Position numbers and translations under genes: made by a program. Positions 6,788 to 16,119 of a stretch of 64,000 bases of DNA are shown here, one piece after another. The notes under the pieces are model-generated. The model had not been told where the DNA came from. It did not search any database and saw only the letters and a list, made by a program, of their open reading frames with translations. Position 1 is the stretch's first letter. Every line of letters begins with the position of its first letter. The stretch is from the NCBI GenBank assembly GCA_049671305.1, contig JBATUR010000065.1:18675-82674 (forward strand), read 5' to 3'. The DNA comes from CADCTM01 sp049671305 (GTDB lineage: Bacteria; Cyanobacteriota; Cyanobacteriia; Cyanobacteriales; Coleofasciculaceae).

Positions 6788-8356
6788 ATGAGTATCAAAG
6801 CTTCTACAGCGGGGCTCGCTAAAATTAAGCAAGCTAGAAAGGACAAGGGGTGGAATGTGGATGACCCCAGATGGCTTGAGGAAGCGAGTGCGGTTTTGGA
6901 GATAAATTGGGAAACAACGGGTTATCTTGCTGAGGGGATTTCTGAGGGGACTTGGAAGCGTTTTTTAGCAGGCAAGCGTCCAATTAAAGCAGAAGCATTT
7001 AAGGTTTATAGTCAGATACTGGGGCTAAATTGGCAAGAAATAAGTACAAAAGATTCTGTGCAGAATTGGGGGGAAGCACCAGAATCTGGTATTTTTTATG
7101 GACGTACAAACGAACTTACTACTTTAGAAAAATGGCTTTTAAATGACAAGTGTCGTCTCGTTACTTTGTTAGGAATGGGAGGAATTGGAAAAACAGCTTT
7201 AGTTATTAAATTTGCTGAGTCAAATCAAGAGCAATTTGAAGCGATTATTTGGAAAAGTTTACGATACATTCCAACACTTGAAGATTTTTTAGGGCAGTTG
7301 ATTTTAGCTGTATCTAATCAGCAAGTAAGCGATTTAGCAACTGGTATTAGTGCTAGGTTAATTCAGTTAATCGATTGTTTAAGAAAACGTCGATGTTTGC
7401 TAGTTTTAGATGACTTTGAATCAGTTTTGTGGAATGGTGATTTCCAGGAAGAAATAGCTCGCCTTAACCCCACCATAAACTATCGAGTCGGTTATGAAGA
7501 ATATGGCGAATTTATCAAAAGAATTGGCGAATCTCAGCATCAAAGCGCGATAGTGTTAATTAGTCGTGAGAAGCCTAAAGAAATTGCCGCTATTGAAGGT
7601 AAATCACCAATTCGTTCTTTGCAACTTAGTGGTTTACAAACAATAGATGCTGTCGAAATTTTGAAAAATAAAGGTTTATCGGGAGAAGAAAGATGGGAAA
7701 CTTTGACTAGTCTTTATAGAGGTAATCCTTTAGCTTTAAATGTTGTTTCTGCAACTATTCAAGATTTATTTAATAATAGTGTCCAGGACTTTTTGAATCA
7801 AAATACCTTAGTGATTACTGGATTTACTGATATATTAGAACAGCAGTTTAACCGTTTATCAAAATTAGAAAAACAAGTGGCATATTGGTTGGCGATTCAC
7901 TATCAGCCTGTCTCTCTATCACAATTACAAAATGATATTGGTTTAGTTAAAAAATCCCAGTTAATCGATGCTTTGCAGTCTTTAAGCTGGCGTTCACTAA
8001 TTGAAAAAGCTACAGGAGATGTTGAGGTTATTTTTACACTTCCACCAGTAGTTATGAAATATGTTTATAACAAATTTATTGAGCAAGTTTGTGAGGAAAT
8101 TTTTGAGCAAAATCTTGAACTTGTAAAAAGTCATGCTTTCGTTAATCCTGAAAAAGATAACTTTAAAGAATTTAAACTTAAACCAATTCTTACCGCTATT
8201 ACCGAGCACTTGACTACAGCCTTTAGAAATGACAAGCATCTGAGAAAACATTTAAGCCAAATACTTTCTATACTAGAAGGTAAACCTGCGCTAGAAATTG
8301 GGTATGCAGAAAAGAACATTCTGAAACTGCTTGCAGAACTAGATTCGGGTTTATAA
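6788..8356 (+). CDS. STAND-class NTPase (NB-ARC-like)
   Basis: A 522-residue protein from the ATG at 6788; a GTG two codons upstream is also open. Residues 1-90 form a helical N-terminal domain typical of cyanobacterial NB-ARC proteins. A Walker A motif GMGGIGKTAL (about 128-137) and Walker B LLVLDDFE follow, then a winged-helix-like region. There are no WD40 or TPR sensor repeats, so the protein is short for the class. STAND proteins are ligand-triggered switches in signalling or defence. The next gene, 23 bases downstream on the same strand, is a membrane kinase with a ligand-binding-like domain, so the pair may be one signalling unit. Confidence 0.8.
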   Translation: MSIKASTAGLAKIKQARKDKGWNVDDPRWLEEASAVLEINWETTGYLAEGISEGTWKRFLAGKRPIKAEAFKVYSQILGLNWQEISTKDSVQNWGEAPESGIFYGRTNELTTLEKWLLNDKCRLVTLLGMGGIGKTALVIKFAESNQEQFEAIIWKSLRYIPTLEDFLGQLILAVSNQQVSDLATGISARLIQLIDCLRKRRCLLVLDDFESVLWNGDFQEEIARLNPTINYRVGYEEYGEFIKRIGESQHQSAIVLISREKPKEIAAIEGKSPIRSLQLSGLQTIDAVEILKNKGLSGEERWETLTSLYRGNPLALNVVSATIQDLFNNSVQDFLNQNTLVITGFTDILEQQFNRLSKLEKQVAYWLAIHYQPVSLSQLQNDIGLVKKSQLIDALQSLSWRSLIEKATGDVEVIFTLPPVVMKYVYNKFIEQVCEEIFEQNLELVKSHAFVNPEKDNFKEFKLKPILTAITEHLTTAFRNDKHLRKHLSQILSILEGKPALEIGYAEKNILKLLAELDSGL

Positions 8357-8379
8357 GCACCTCTTACAGCTATTATTCA

Positions 8380-10860
8380 ATGAGCTACTGCATTAACCCC
8401 AACTGCTCTAATCGCATTAATTCCGATGATTGTGAGTTTTGTCAAGCTTGCGGTACTAAATTGCTGATCAACGAACGATATCAAATCGTGAAAGCGCTAC
8501 GAGTTGGTCTAAATTACAATAGCGAAGTTTTTGAAGTTAAGGATTTTAAAGAACGGGCAAATTTGAAGGTTCTCAAATCTTTATCGCCTAAATTTAATAA
8601 TAGCAAAGCAGCAGATCTTTTTGAAAAAGAAGCACAAATTTTAATTTGGTTAAGTGCCGATTGGCACAAGCATCGCGGCATTCCCAAGGTAAAACCCGAC
8701 TCTTATTTTAGTTGTACTATTGGTAATAGTTTAAAGCAGTTAAACTGCTTGGTAATGGAGAAGATTGAGGGACAAAACTTAGAGCAATGGTTAAATGAAA
8801 ATCATTGTATTTCTGAAGAACAAGCAATCAATTGGTTACAACAACTTATACATATTTTAGATAAAGTACATCAACAAGGACTTTGGCATCGAGATATTAA
8901 GCCATCAAATATTATGATCCAACCTGATGGGCAATTAGTTCTCATCGATTTTGGTGCAGTTGGTATTGGTTGTACAGTTATTGCCTCTAACGGTTACACT
9001 CCTCCAGAGCAAATTGAAGGCGCAACAGTTTTACAGTCAGATTTATTTGCGTTAGGGCGAACTTTTGTCTATTTATTAACAGGCAAACATCCTTATGAGT
9101 TTCCTATAGAACAAATTAAAAATGAAACGGCTTTACAATCAGGTAATTTTGCTGTTACCAAAAGTTTTGTTGATTTATTTAGAAGCAAACCTGCTCAGGA
9201 ATTACCCCCAGCTTTGACAACTAAAAAATTGATTTGGCAAAGCGAAACTAGCAAAGTTTCTGATCAATTAGCCAATTTAATTGATGATTTAATGGCATAT
9301 TTACCTGAAAACCGCCCAAAAAATACACAGGAGCTTTTGCAGCGCTTGCAAGCAATTGAGCAGAGTAATTCGACAGTGACTTATAATCCAGATGTCACAA
9401 CTCTGATTAATTCAGGACATCCAAAAATAACAACTACTATTAACAAACAAAAGCCTCAAAATCAGCTTAATATTTTCAAATTAGGTGGCGTAATTGTGAT
9501 TGTAGGGCTAGCTTTTACAGCAATTAATCATCTAGTTTCTTGGCATACCAGTAATTTAAAAAATTGCTCACCAATTAATGCAGACAACTTAAGCTATGGA
9601 GAAGAAATCTTAGTTCCTGGCTCAAAAACAACCGAAAAATGGGCAGCAGTTAAAGCAATTTCAGGCTGTAATTATGCCAAAGCCGTTAAATTATTTGAGC
9701 AATCACGAGCTAGTCAAAGAAATGATCCAGAAACTTTAATTTACTTAAATAATGCCAAAATTAACTATCAAAAATTACCGTATTATACAATTGCTATTGT
9801 GGCTCCACTTAGTGGTAATCATGACAATATTAATTCAGGTTTAGAAATTTTGCGGGGTGTGGCTCAAGCTCAAAATGAATTTAATCAGATTCAACCAAAT
9901 AAACGAATACGCTTAAAAGTCTTAATCGCCAATGATAAAAATGATTTAGAACAAGGTAAAAAACTGGCAGAAGTATTAGGTGAAAATGCTGAAATACTAG
10001 CTGTAATTGGTCATGCTACCAGTGATATTACTATAGCGGCGGCGGAGATTTATAAGCAAAATCAATTAGTTTTAATTTCACCAACTAGTACTTCAGATGA
10101 GTTGAGTACAAAAAGTAGCACAGAAGCTAATTTCTTATTTCGTACTGTTTCTAGTGATCGCGTAACAGCGCAAGCTTTGACTAGCTACTTGCTTAACTCT
10201 GCCCGTCAACAAAAAGCCGCAGTTTTTTATAATTCTAATAGTAGTTATAGTTCATCATTAAGAAACCAATTTATTACTGATTTTTCAGCAAGTGGAGGCA
10301 GCACAGTCGAATTTGATTTGTCTACCTTTTTGTTTTCCGCTAACCAAAATATAGATAAAATTCAGAAACAAGGCAGATCAGCACTGGTTTTATTTCCAGA
10401 CAGCACAACTCGCAACAAAGCTGTCGAAGTAATTAAAGCCAACTCACCTCGTTATCTGATGGTTGGTGGCGATAGTCTTTATAACTCTGATATCTTAAAA
10501 ATGGGCGCTCAAGATGCCCTGGGTTTAGTCGTCGCCACACCTTGGCATAATTTAAGTAGTTCTAATCGAGAATTTCCCCAAGCTGCACAAAAATTATGGG
10601 GCGGTGCGGTAAGTTGGCGCACAGCATTTGCTTATGATGCAACTCGTAGCTTAATTACCGCTTTAGAAAAAACGCCTAACCCTAGTAGAAACCTGTTACA
10701 AAAAACCTTATCTGACCCTAACTTTATCGCCACAGGCGCTACGGGTAATATTCAATTTCGGGCAAATGGCGATCGCAAAAATGCCCAAATGCAATTTGTT
10801 AAAGTTGAAAACAATTCGCAAGGCAAACCCGTATTTGTCCCCTTAAAGAAACTGCCCTAA
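8380..10860 (+). CDS. 4-Cys-prefix serine/threonine kinase fused to a periplasmic-binding-like domain
   Basis: An 826-residue protein. It has an N-terminal four-cysteine zinc motif (CINPNC...CEFCQAC, residues 4-27), then a kinase domain (about 33-330) with catalytic HRDIKPSN, DFGAVG and a beta-3 lysine in LKVLK. A single transmembrane helix is near 370-388. An extracytoplasmic half (about 460-820) resembles the branched-chain amino-acid receptor (type 1 periplasmic binding) family: YTIAIVAPLSG, AVIGHATSDITIAAA and a FRTVSSD segment. The topology suggests a receptor kinase sensing a solute outside the membrane. It is probably cotranscribed with the STAND NTPase upstream. The ligand is unknown. 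Confidence 0.85.
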   Translation: MSYCINPNCSNRINSDDCEFCQACGTKLLINERYQIVKALRVGLNYNSEVFEVKDFKERANLKVLKSLSPKFNNSKAADLFEKEAQILIWLSADWHKHRGIPKVKPDSYFSCTIGNSLKQLNCLVMEKIEGQNLEQWLNENHCISEEQAINWLQQLIHILDKVHQQGLWHRDIKPSNIMIQPDGQLVLIDFGAVGIGCTVIASNGYTPPEQIEGATVLQSDLFALGRTFVYLLTGKHPYEFPIEQIKNETALQSGNFAVTKSFVDLFRSKPAQELPPALTTKKLIWQSETSKVSDQLANLIDDLMAYLPENRPKNTQELLQRLQAIEQSNSTVTYNPDVTTLINSGHPKITTTINKQKPQNQLNIFKLGGVIVIVGLAFTAINHLVSWHTSNLKNCSPINADNLSYGEEILVPGSKTTEKWAAVKAISGCNYAKAVKLFEQSRASQRNDPETLIYLNNAKINYQKLPYYTIAIVAPLSGNHDNINSGLEILRGVAQAQNEFNQIQPNKRIRLKVLIANDKNDLEQGKKLAEVLGENAEILAVIGHATSDITIAAAEIYKQNQLVLISPTSTSDELSTKSSTEANFLFRTVSSDRVTAQALTSYLLNSARQQKAAVFYNSNSSYSSSLRNQFITDFSASGGSTVEFDLSTFLFSANQNIDKIQKQGRSALVLFPDSTTRNKAVEVIKANSPRYLMVGGDSLYNSDILKMGAQDALGLVVATPWHNLSSSNREFPQAAQKLWGGAVSWRTAFAYDATRSLITALEKTPNPSRNLLQKTLSDPNFIATGATGNIQFRANGDRKNAQMQFVKVENNSQGKPVFVPLKKLP

Positions 10861-10874
10861 AAAGCTAGATATAA

Positions 10875-10939
10875 ATCCCCGACTTCTGAAGTTAAATCGT
10901 TAAAATGACTGGCTAACTCTCATATAAAAAGTCGGGGAT
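10875..10939. repeat. Inverted repeat between convergent genes
   Basis: ATCCCCGACTT (10875-10885) and AAGTCGGGGAT (10929-10939) are perfect 11-base inverted copies around a 43-base loop. They lie between two convergent genes. It could terminate both transcripts or be a small dispersed repeat of the kind common in cyanobacteria. Confidence 0.6.
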
Positions 10940-10949
10940 CTGCGCCAAA

Positions 10950-11579
10950 TCACAACAGCTTTTCGATACGACGAAAATCTTGCTCAACTTCTGCCCACAA
11001 AGAGCGATTATGGGCATCTGTACGCAAAGCTTTTTTGAGATAAATTCTTGCCTTATCAAGTTGGCGCTCATTAACCAAATGCCGCCCCCAACGTTGATAA
11101 GTAATAGCCTGCCACTGCCGCACTTCTGGATCTTGGGGTATTCGTTGCGATAAACCCTCAACTAAAGCGATCGCACGGGCAAAGCGACACTCTTTCAACA
11201 ACTGCTGCAATTGCCGATAAGACTCCCACTTTAACTGTTTTTCCACCTCCGTAAGCTGTGTAACTTGCATTGGCTTGCGAGTTACCTTAATTACCGTAGG
11301 AGGGCATTTGCTGGCTTCCGACTCTTGATAACCTGTATTAACCGTCTGAGGAGGCGTTGACACCTGCTTACTTCCAGACGCCTCAGCAACACCAAGGATA
11401 TATTTATACGCCTCAGTCAACTGAATAAACTTTTCTTGAGCCAACTTCTCGGCATTGACATCAGGGTGATATCGCCGTGCCAAAAGTCGATAAGACGTTT
11501 TGACTTGAGTTGTGGAGGCTCCATCCATTAAGCCTAACAAACGATAACAATCCGCCAGGTTCATTGATAAAGACAGCAA
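10950..11579 (-). CDS. J-domain (DnaJ-like) protein
   Basis: A 209-residue protein with an N-terminal J domain (about residues 8-65) holding the HPD tripeptide in RRYHPDVN, which stimulates Hsp70 ATPase. The glycine/phenylalanine and zinc-finger regions of true DnaJ are absent. The C-terminal 90 residues are helical and TPR-like (RIYLKKALRTDAHNRSLW). It is thus a class III J protein, likely recruiting DnaK to a specific client. It is downstream of clpP on the same strand with a 127-base gap, so possibly a separate unit. Confidence 0.85.
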   Translation of the reverse strand: MLSLSMNLADCYRLLGLMDGASTTQVKTSYRLLARRYHPDVNAEKLAQEKFIQLTEAYKYILGVAEASGSKQVSTPPQTVNTGYQESEASKCPPTVIKVTRKPMQVTQLTEVEKQLKWESYRQLQQLLKECRFARAIALVEGLSQRIPQDPEVRQWQAITYQRWGRHLVNERQLDKARIYLKKALRTDAHNRSLWAEVEQDFRRIEKLL

Positions 11580-11706
11580 CTAATAGACAATGCCGCTATA
11601 ACGACAAATAAACTGGGAAATTTTCAAGTCTTAATTTTCGCTCAAAAAGGGCAAAACCCCTCACCCCAAAGCTCAAATCATGCCTTAAAAACTTCCCAAG
11701 TTTATC

Positions 11707-12303
11707 CTATGCTGCCTTATCTTCAATAACGCGGTCAATCAATCCGTATTCTTGCGCTTGTTGAGCCGATAAGAAAAAGTCACGATCCATGTCTTTTTCA
11801 ATTTTAGAAACAGGCTGCCCGGTATTTGTCGAGTAGATTTGGTTGAGGTGATGACGCACCCGGATAATCTCTCTTGCCTCAATTTCAATATCCGTCGCTT
11901 GCCCTCTTGTACCGCCGCTAGGCTGGTGAATCATGATTCGGGAGTGTGGCAAAGCCAAACGCTTGCCTTTCGTACCAGCAGCCAGTAGAAACGAACCCAT
12001 TGACGCCGCTAAACCCACACAAATCGTCACCACATCCGATTTGATGTGCTGCATCGTATCATAAATCGACATCCCAGAAGTAATTACACCACCAGGAGAA
12101 TTGATGTAAAGAACAATATCTTTGCCTGGATCTTCCGAATCCAGATAAAGCATATAGGCAACAATATTGTTAGCCAACTCATCATTAATTTCGCCACCCA
12201 AAAAGAGAATACGTTCTCTAAACAAGCGACTATAAATATCAATCCATCTGCTATATTGTTCCCCTGGTAGGCGATAGGGGACACTCGGTACACCAATTGG
12301 CAT
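11707..12303 (-). CDS. clpP: ATP-dependent Clp protease proteolytic subunit
   Basis: A 198-residue serine peptidase of the Clp chamber. The triad is visible: S101 in AASMGS, H126 in IMIHQP and D175 in DRDFFLS. It follows clpR on the same strand after 42 bases. This matches the cyanobacterial clpR-clpP3 operon, in which an active and an inactive subunit build one mixed heptamer that works with ClpC. The assignment to the P3 paralogue rests on this order. Confidence 0.92.
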   Translation of the reverse strand: MPIGVPSVPYRLPGEQYSRWIDIYSRLFRERILFLGGEINDELANNIVAYMLYLDSEDPGKDIVLYINSPGGVITSGMSIYDTMQHIKSDVVTICVGLAASMGSFLLAAGTKGKRLALPHSRIMIHQPSGGTRGQATDIEIEAREIIRVRHHLNQIYSTNTGQPVSKIEKDMDRDFFLSAQQAQEYGLIDRVIEDKAA

Positions 12304-12345
12304 ATAATCTTAGCTCCAGTTTTATGTAAATGTGTCAATGACGAC

Positions 12346-12990
12346 TTAAGTCAGCTTGCTTGCTGTGGTTACAAGACCAGCTTCTTTTTCACTTTCCAGA
12401 ACACGGTCAATTAAACCATATTCTTTGGCTTCAGCCGGAGTCATATAAAATAAGCGATCCATATCTTTCTTGACTTTTTCGGCAGCTTGACCCGTGTTTT
12501 CTGCGAAAATATCAATCATGGTCGATCGCGTATCAAGGACTTCTTTTGCCCGAATTTGAATATCCGTAGCTTGCCCTTGCGCTCTACCTTGAGTTTGTAG
12601 TAAAACAATCGTAGAGTTGGGCAAAGAAGCTCTAAAACCCTTTGTACCGGCAGAAAGCAGCATCGCAGCCATACCCACGGCATAACCCACACAAATCGTG
12701 TAGATGGGTGGCTTGATATACTTCATCGTGTCACAGATGGCAAAAGCTGACGTTTCATAGCCAGAGAGTTCACCAACCGAGTTGATGTAGAGTTTAATTG
12801 GCTTCTCTGGGTCTTCAGACTGCAAATACAGCAATTCAGCAATAATTAACTGAGCAACTGAAGGTGATAAAGGCATTCCCAGATAAACAATTCTCTCCTG
12901 TAATAATAGAGATTCCAAGTCTGGGGGTGGTGTCCGAGAGACTGTATCTCCGTAATATGGAGATTGAACAGCCTGAAAGGGTGTATACAT
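12346..12990 (-). CDS. clpR: Inactive Clp protease subunit ClpR
   Basis: A 214-residue ClpP homologue whose three catalytic positions are all replaced. The active-site Ser is Gly in VGMAAM (residue 106), the His is Leu in IVLLQ (131), and the Asp is Leu in MDRLFY. Cyanobacteria and plastids carry such ClpR subunits in hetero-oligomeric cores. First gene of the clpR-clpP unit; its start faces the VWA gene divergently. Confidence 0.9.
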   Translation of the reverse strand: MYTPFQAVQSPYYGDTVSRTPPPDLESLLLQERIVYLGMPLSPSVAQLIIAELLYLQSEDPEKPIKLYINSVGELSGYETSAFAICDTMKYIKPPIYTICVGYAVGMAAMLLSAGTKGFRASLPNSTIVLLQTQGRAQGQATDIQIRAKEVLDTRSTMIDIFAENTGQAAEKVKKDMDRLFYMTPAEAKEYGLIDRVLESEKEAGLVTTASKLT

Positions 12991-13205
12991 GGCGTTTTCT
13001 TGCGGCGGTATTGGCGCTATCTTTAAATATAGTAACGTGTCGATGAACCTGCCTGTGGCTGTTCTTTGAGCGGTTTTTACTACCGCCTGCTAGACAAATT
13101 GTTAATGAAGATTAATCTGTGGTTATTGACCATCGTTAGGAGCTAGTACTAGCGTATTGGCATAACGAAGTATTATTTTTCTTGCTTGCTCAGGAGCTTT
13201 ATGAG

Positions 13206-14450
13206 ATGAAAGTTGGTTTGCACCCTGCCTTAAATGATGTCCATGTTGATGCTAATCAACCGAGTAGTCAGCGTCAATTGTCGATCGCTATTGGTGCGAT
13301 CGCTGCAGTTGGACAAGACCGCAATGTACCTTTAAACTTATGCTTAGTTCTCGACCACAGTGGCTCGATGAATGGACGCCCTCTAGAAACGGTGAAAAAG
13401 GCAGCAATTAACCTGGTAGAGCGTCTCAACCCAGGCGATCGCATTTCGGTTGTCGCATTTGATCATCGGGCGAAAGTTTTAGTCAAAAATCAAACAATTA
13501 ATGATTCAGATAATGTCATAAGGCAAATTAAAAGGCTTTCTGCTGATGGTGGCACCGCCATTGATGAAGGCTTAAAATTAGGTATCGAAGAAGTTGCCAA
13601 AGGCAAACAAGACACAGTATCTCAGGTATTCTTGCTCACTGATGGCGAAAACGAACATGGCGACAATAACCGCTGCCTCAAACTCGCCCAACTTGCTCCT
13701 AGTTACAAGTTGACCTTAAATACATTAGGATTTGGAGCAAACTGGAATCAAGATATCTTAGAACAAATTGCCGATGCTGGTGGTGGCAGTTTATCTTATA
13801 TCGAACACCCTGAGCAGGCAGTTGATGAGTTTGCGCGGCTATTCCAACGCGCTCAATCTGTACAATTAACTAATGCTTATTTGCTGTTGGATTTAATGCC
13901 CAAGGTACGGTTAGCAGAACTTAAACCCTTAGCACAAGTTGCACCTGATACCATTGAACTGCCTGTACAACAGGAAGGTAATAAATATGTGGTGCGTTTG
14001 GGAGACTTGATGACCGATGCTGAAAGAGTAATTTTAGCTAACTTGTATATTGGTCAACTAGCTGCTGGTCCCCAAGTCATTACTAACGTGCAAGTGCGTT
14101 ATGATGACCCAGCGTCAGGGCAAGAAGGCTTACTGACTGATTTAATCCAAGTTGAGGCAAATGTGCAAAGCGTTTACCAACCTGCACTTAATGCCGATGT
14201 ACAACAGTCTATCTTGGCTTTGGCGAAGTATAGACAGACGCAAATTGCTGAGGCGAAATTGCAACAAGGCGATCGCGCAGGTGCCGCCACGATGCTGCAA
14301 ACCGCTGCCAAGACGGCAATTCAAATGGGCGATCAAGGTGCAGCAACAGTCTTGCAAACTAATGCCACGCGCTTACAAGACGGGGAAGAACTTTCCGAAG
14401 CTGATCGCAAAAAGACGCGCATTGTTTCTAAGACAATTTTGCAAGAGTAA
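13206..14450 (+). CDS. VWA-domain protein
   Basis: A 414-residue protein. The ATG at 13206 has AGGAG 9 bases before it; the frame extends to a TTG 24 bases earlier. A von Willebrand A domain (about residues 35-215) carries the metal-ion site: DHSGSMN, a threonine in GGTAIDEG, and LLTDGEN. The rest forms a beta-rich middle and a helical C-terminus. There is no signal peptide, so it is probably cytoplasmic. Such proteins mediate metal-dependent protein contacts, often with MoxR-type ATPases, but none is adjacent. A strong terminator follows. Confidence 0.85.
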   Translation: MKVGLHPALNDVHVDANQPSSQRQLSIAIGAIAAVGQDRNVPLNLCLVLDHSGSMNGRPLETVKKAAINLVERLNPGDRISVVAFDHRAKVLVKNQTINDSDNVIRQIKRLSADGGTAIDEGLKLGIEEVAKGKQDTVSQVFLLTDGENEHGDNNRCLKLAQLAPSYKLTLNTLGFGANWNQDILEQIADAGGGSLSYIEHPEQAVDEFARLFQRAQSVQLTNAYLLLDLMPKVRLAELKPLAQVAPDTIELPVQQEGNKYVVRLGDLMTDAERVILANLYIGQLAAGPQVITNVQVRYDDPASGQEGLLTDLIQVEANVQSVYQPALNADVQQSILALAKYRQTQIAEAKLQQGDRAGAATMLQTAAKTAIQMGDQGAATVLQTNATRLQDGEELSEADRKKTRIVSKTILQE

Positions 14451-14462
14451 ATACAAACAATT

Positions 14463-14500
14463 TAGGGCAGCTATTTCTAGCCTGCCCTAAGATTTTTTTT
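14463..14500 (+). terminator. Terminator of the VWA gene
   Basis: TAGGGCAG (14463-14470) pairs with CTGCCCTA (14482-14489), followed by eight T at 14493-14500. It overlaps the 3' end of the convergent small gene. Confidence 0.85.
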
Positions 14501-14672
14501 GAGCTTTCCAAGTACCACCATAGACATAATGCGGGTTATCTTGACTTAAGACAGACCAACACCGCTCACAGACAAAAATCCATTCTCCCGATTCGTCATA
14601 CTGTACCCGATAAAGCACCGACCCTATTTGTTGACAACGGCTACAGTGTTTAATGCGTAATGAACGACCCAT
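14487..14672 (-). CDS. Small zinc-ribbon protein
   Basis: A 61-residue protein with CSRC near the N-terminus and CERC about 25 residues later, the spacing of a single treble-clef or zinc-ribbon fold. Function unknown; small ribbons of this type bind nucleic acid or stabilise complexes. It lies 23 bases upstream of nothing else on its strand but directly after the PIN/TRAM gene (23-base gap), so it may be cotranscribed with it. Its stop codon is inside the terminator of the facing gene. Confidence 0.6.
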   Translation of the reverse strand: MGRSLRIKHCSRCQQIGSVLYRVQYDESGEWIFVCERCWSVLSQDNPHYVYGGTWKAQKKS

Positions 14673-14695
14673 GAGCTTGTGGCTACATTTCTACC

Positions 14696-15775
14696 TCAGA
14701 CCAACATGGAAGTTTGAGGACGAGCAAAAATCATCCGACCGGCAGATGTTTGCAAAGCAGAAGTAATCACAACTCGCAGTTCACCACCCACATATTTGCG
14801 TCCTTCTTCGACGACAACCATTGTGCCATCATCCAAATAGCCAACACCTTGGGCAGCTTCTTTGCCTTCTTTGAGGATTTTTACCTCCAAACTATCGCCA
14901 GGGAGATAAATTGGGCGCAATGCCTGTGCTAAATCATTGACATTCAAAACAGGTACTTTTTGTAAATTAGCCACCTTACTAAGGTTGTAGTCGTTAGTTA
15001 ACAACGTGCCATTGATTTCTTGGGCAAAACGTACCAACTTAGCATCTACGGTAGGAATATCTTCATAATCAGCCCGGTGAATCACGATTCTTTCCGGAAA
15101 AGCATCTTGCATCCGCTTTAGGATATCAAGTCCGCGCCGTCCCCGCACACGCTTTTGATCATTAGCGGCATCTGCCAAAGTTTGCAACTCTTGCAAGACA
15201 AACTGTGAGACTAAAATTTGCCCTTCAATAAAACCAGTTTTTAGTAGTTCTTCGATACGACCATCAATGATGCAGCTTGTATCTAAAACCTTACTCGCTG
15301 ATGACTTGAGTGTGCCTTCTGCAACCAAAATACTTTCTAGGCTATTAGGATTAATTAACCTTAAGAAAGTGCGTCCGTGGGTATCAGCCAAACTAACACC
15401 CAAAAAGGCAAACATCACGCTGCCCAAAATTGCCGTTAAGGGCTTAATAAAGACAAAATCCGTGGGAATTGGCAATAAGAAAATCGGCGCCAGCATCAAG
15501 TTGGCGAGTAGTAGCCCCATGATCAAACCGACAGCCCTGGTTAAAATTACCTCAATCGGCATTTTACGGACTTGTGCCTGGAAGCGACGGTAGGTTACCT
15601 GAACCGCTAAACCGACAGCAAAGCCAATAATGGCGCCAAAGCCTGCTGTAACCCAGCGGAGAGCCTCTAGGTTGGTCACCTGGTCTTGGACATGAAGCGG
15701 CAGCAACTCAACACCGTCAAAGCCAATGCCGGCTGCTGCTAGGATGAATAAAAGTATGATGACAAAATCAAGCAT
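14696..15775 (-). CDS. Membrane PIN-TRAM domain protein (YacL-like)
   Basis: A 359-residue protein. Four hydrophobic segments fill residues 1-125, followed by a PIN nuclease domain (about 165-285) with acidic residues in LDTSCIIDGRIEELL, VLQELQTLAD and LLTNDYNL. A C-terminal TRAM-like beta domain (about 290-350) contains GVGYLDDGTMVVVEE. PIN domains cleave RNA with bound Mg or Mn; the TRAM part binds RNA. This architecture is conserved in Gram-positives and cyanobacteria as YacL. The RNA target is not known. Confidence 0.85.
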   Translation of the reverse strand: MLDFVIILLFILAAAGIGFDGVELLPLHVQDQVTNLEALRWVTAGFGAIIGFAVGLAVQVTYRRFQAQVRKMPIEVILTRAVGLIMGLLLANLMLAPIFLLPIPTDFVFIKPLTAILGSVMFAFLGVSLADTHGRTFLRLINPNSLESILVAEGTLKSSASKVLDTSCIIDGRIEELLKTGFIEGQILVSQFVLQELQTLADAANDQKRVRGRRGLDILKRMQDAFPERIVIHRADYEDIPTVDAKLVRFAQEINGTLLTNDYNLSKVANLQKVPVLNVNDLAQALRPIYLPGDSLEVKILKEGKEAAQGVGYLDDGTMVVVEEGRKYVGGELRVVITSALQTSAGRMIFARPQTSMLV

Positions 15776-16119
15776 TGTTCAAATCCAAGTAATTAGTGTG
15801 GAAATCCCATCAGGAATTTGTATAGACAAGAAATTGATATTTGGCAATCTAATTCATTATATCTTTCACGTAGTTTTACCCTTGAAGTGCCAGTTGGCTG
15901 AAATTAATCAGCTAATTTACCCTGAGAACGAAGAATTGTGATTGATTAGATTACTTTTCAGTAAGCCGATCCATTGCTCTGTTCAGCTACCAGGCTAATT
16001 TTGAGACAAGCCGGCAATTATTACGTTCAGCTCTTGCTGGCACTTGTATAGCAGTAGAATAACGCTAAAAACTCATTTAATTAATAACTATTAATTAAGC
16101 TTTAAGATTCGCTTGATAA
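15776..16119. other. Divergent intergenic region, about 340 bases
   Basis: It separates the PIN/TRAM gene (minus) from hemW (plus) and must hold both promoters. I see no conserved small gene, repeat or strong hairpin. Confidence 0.5.
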
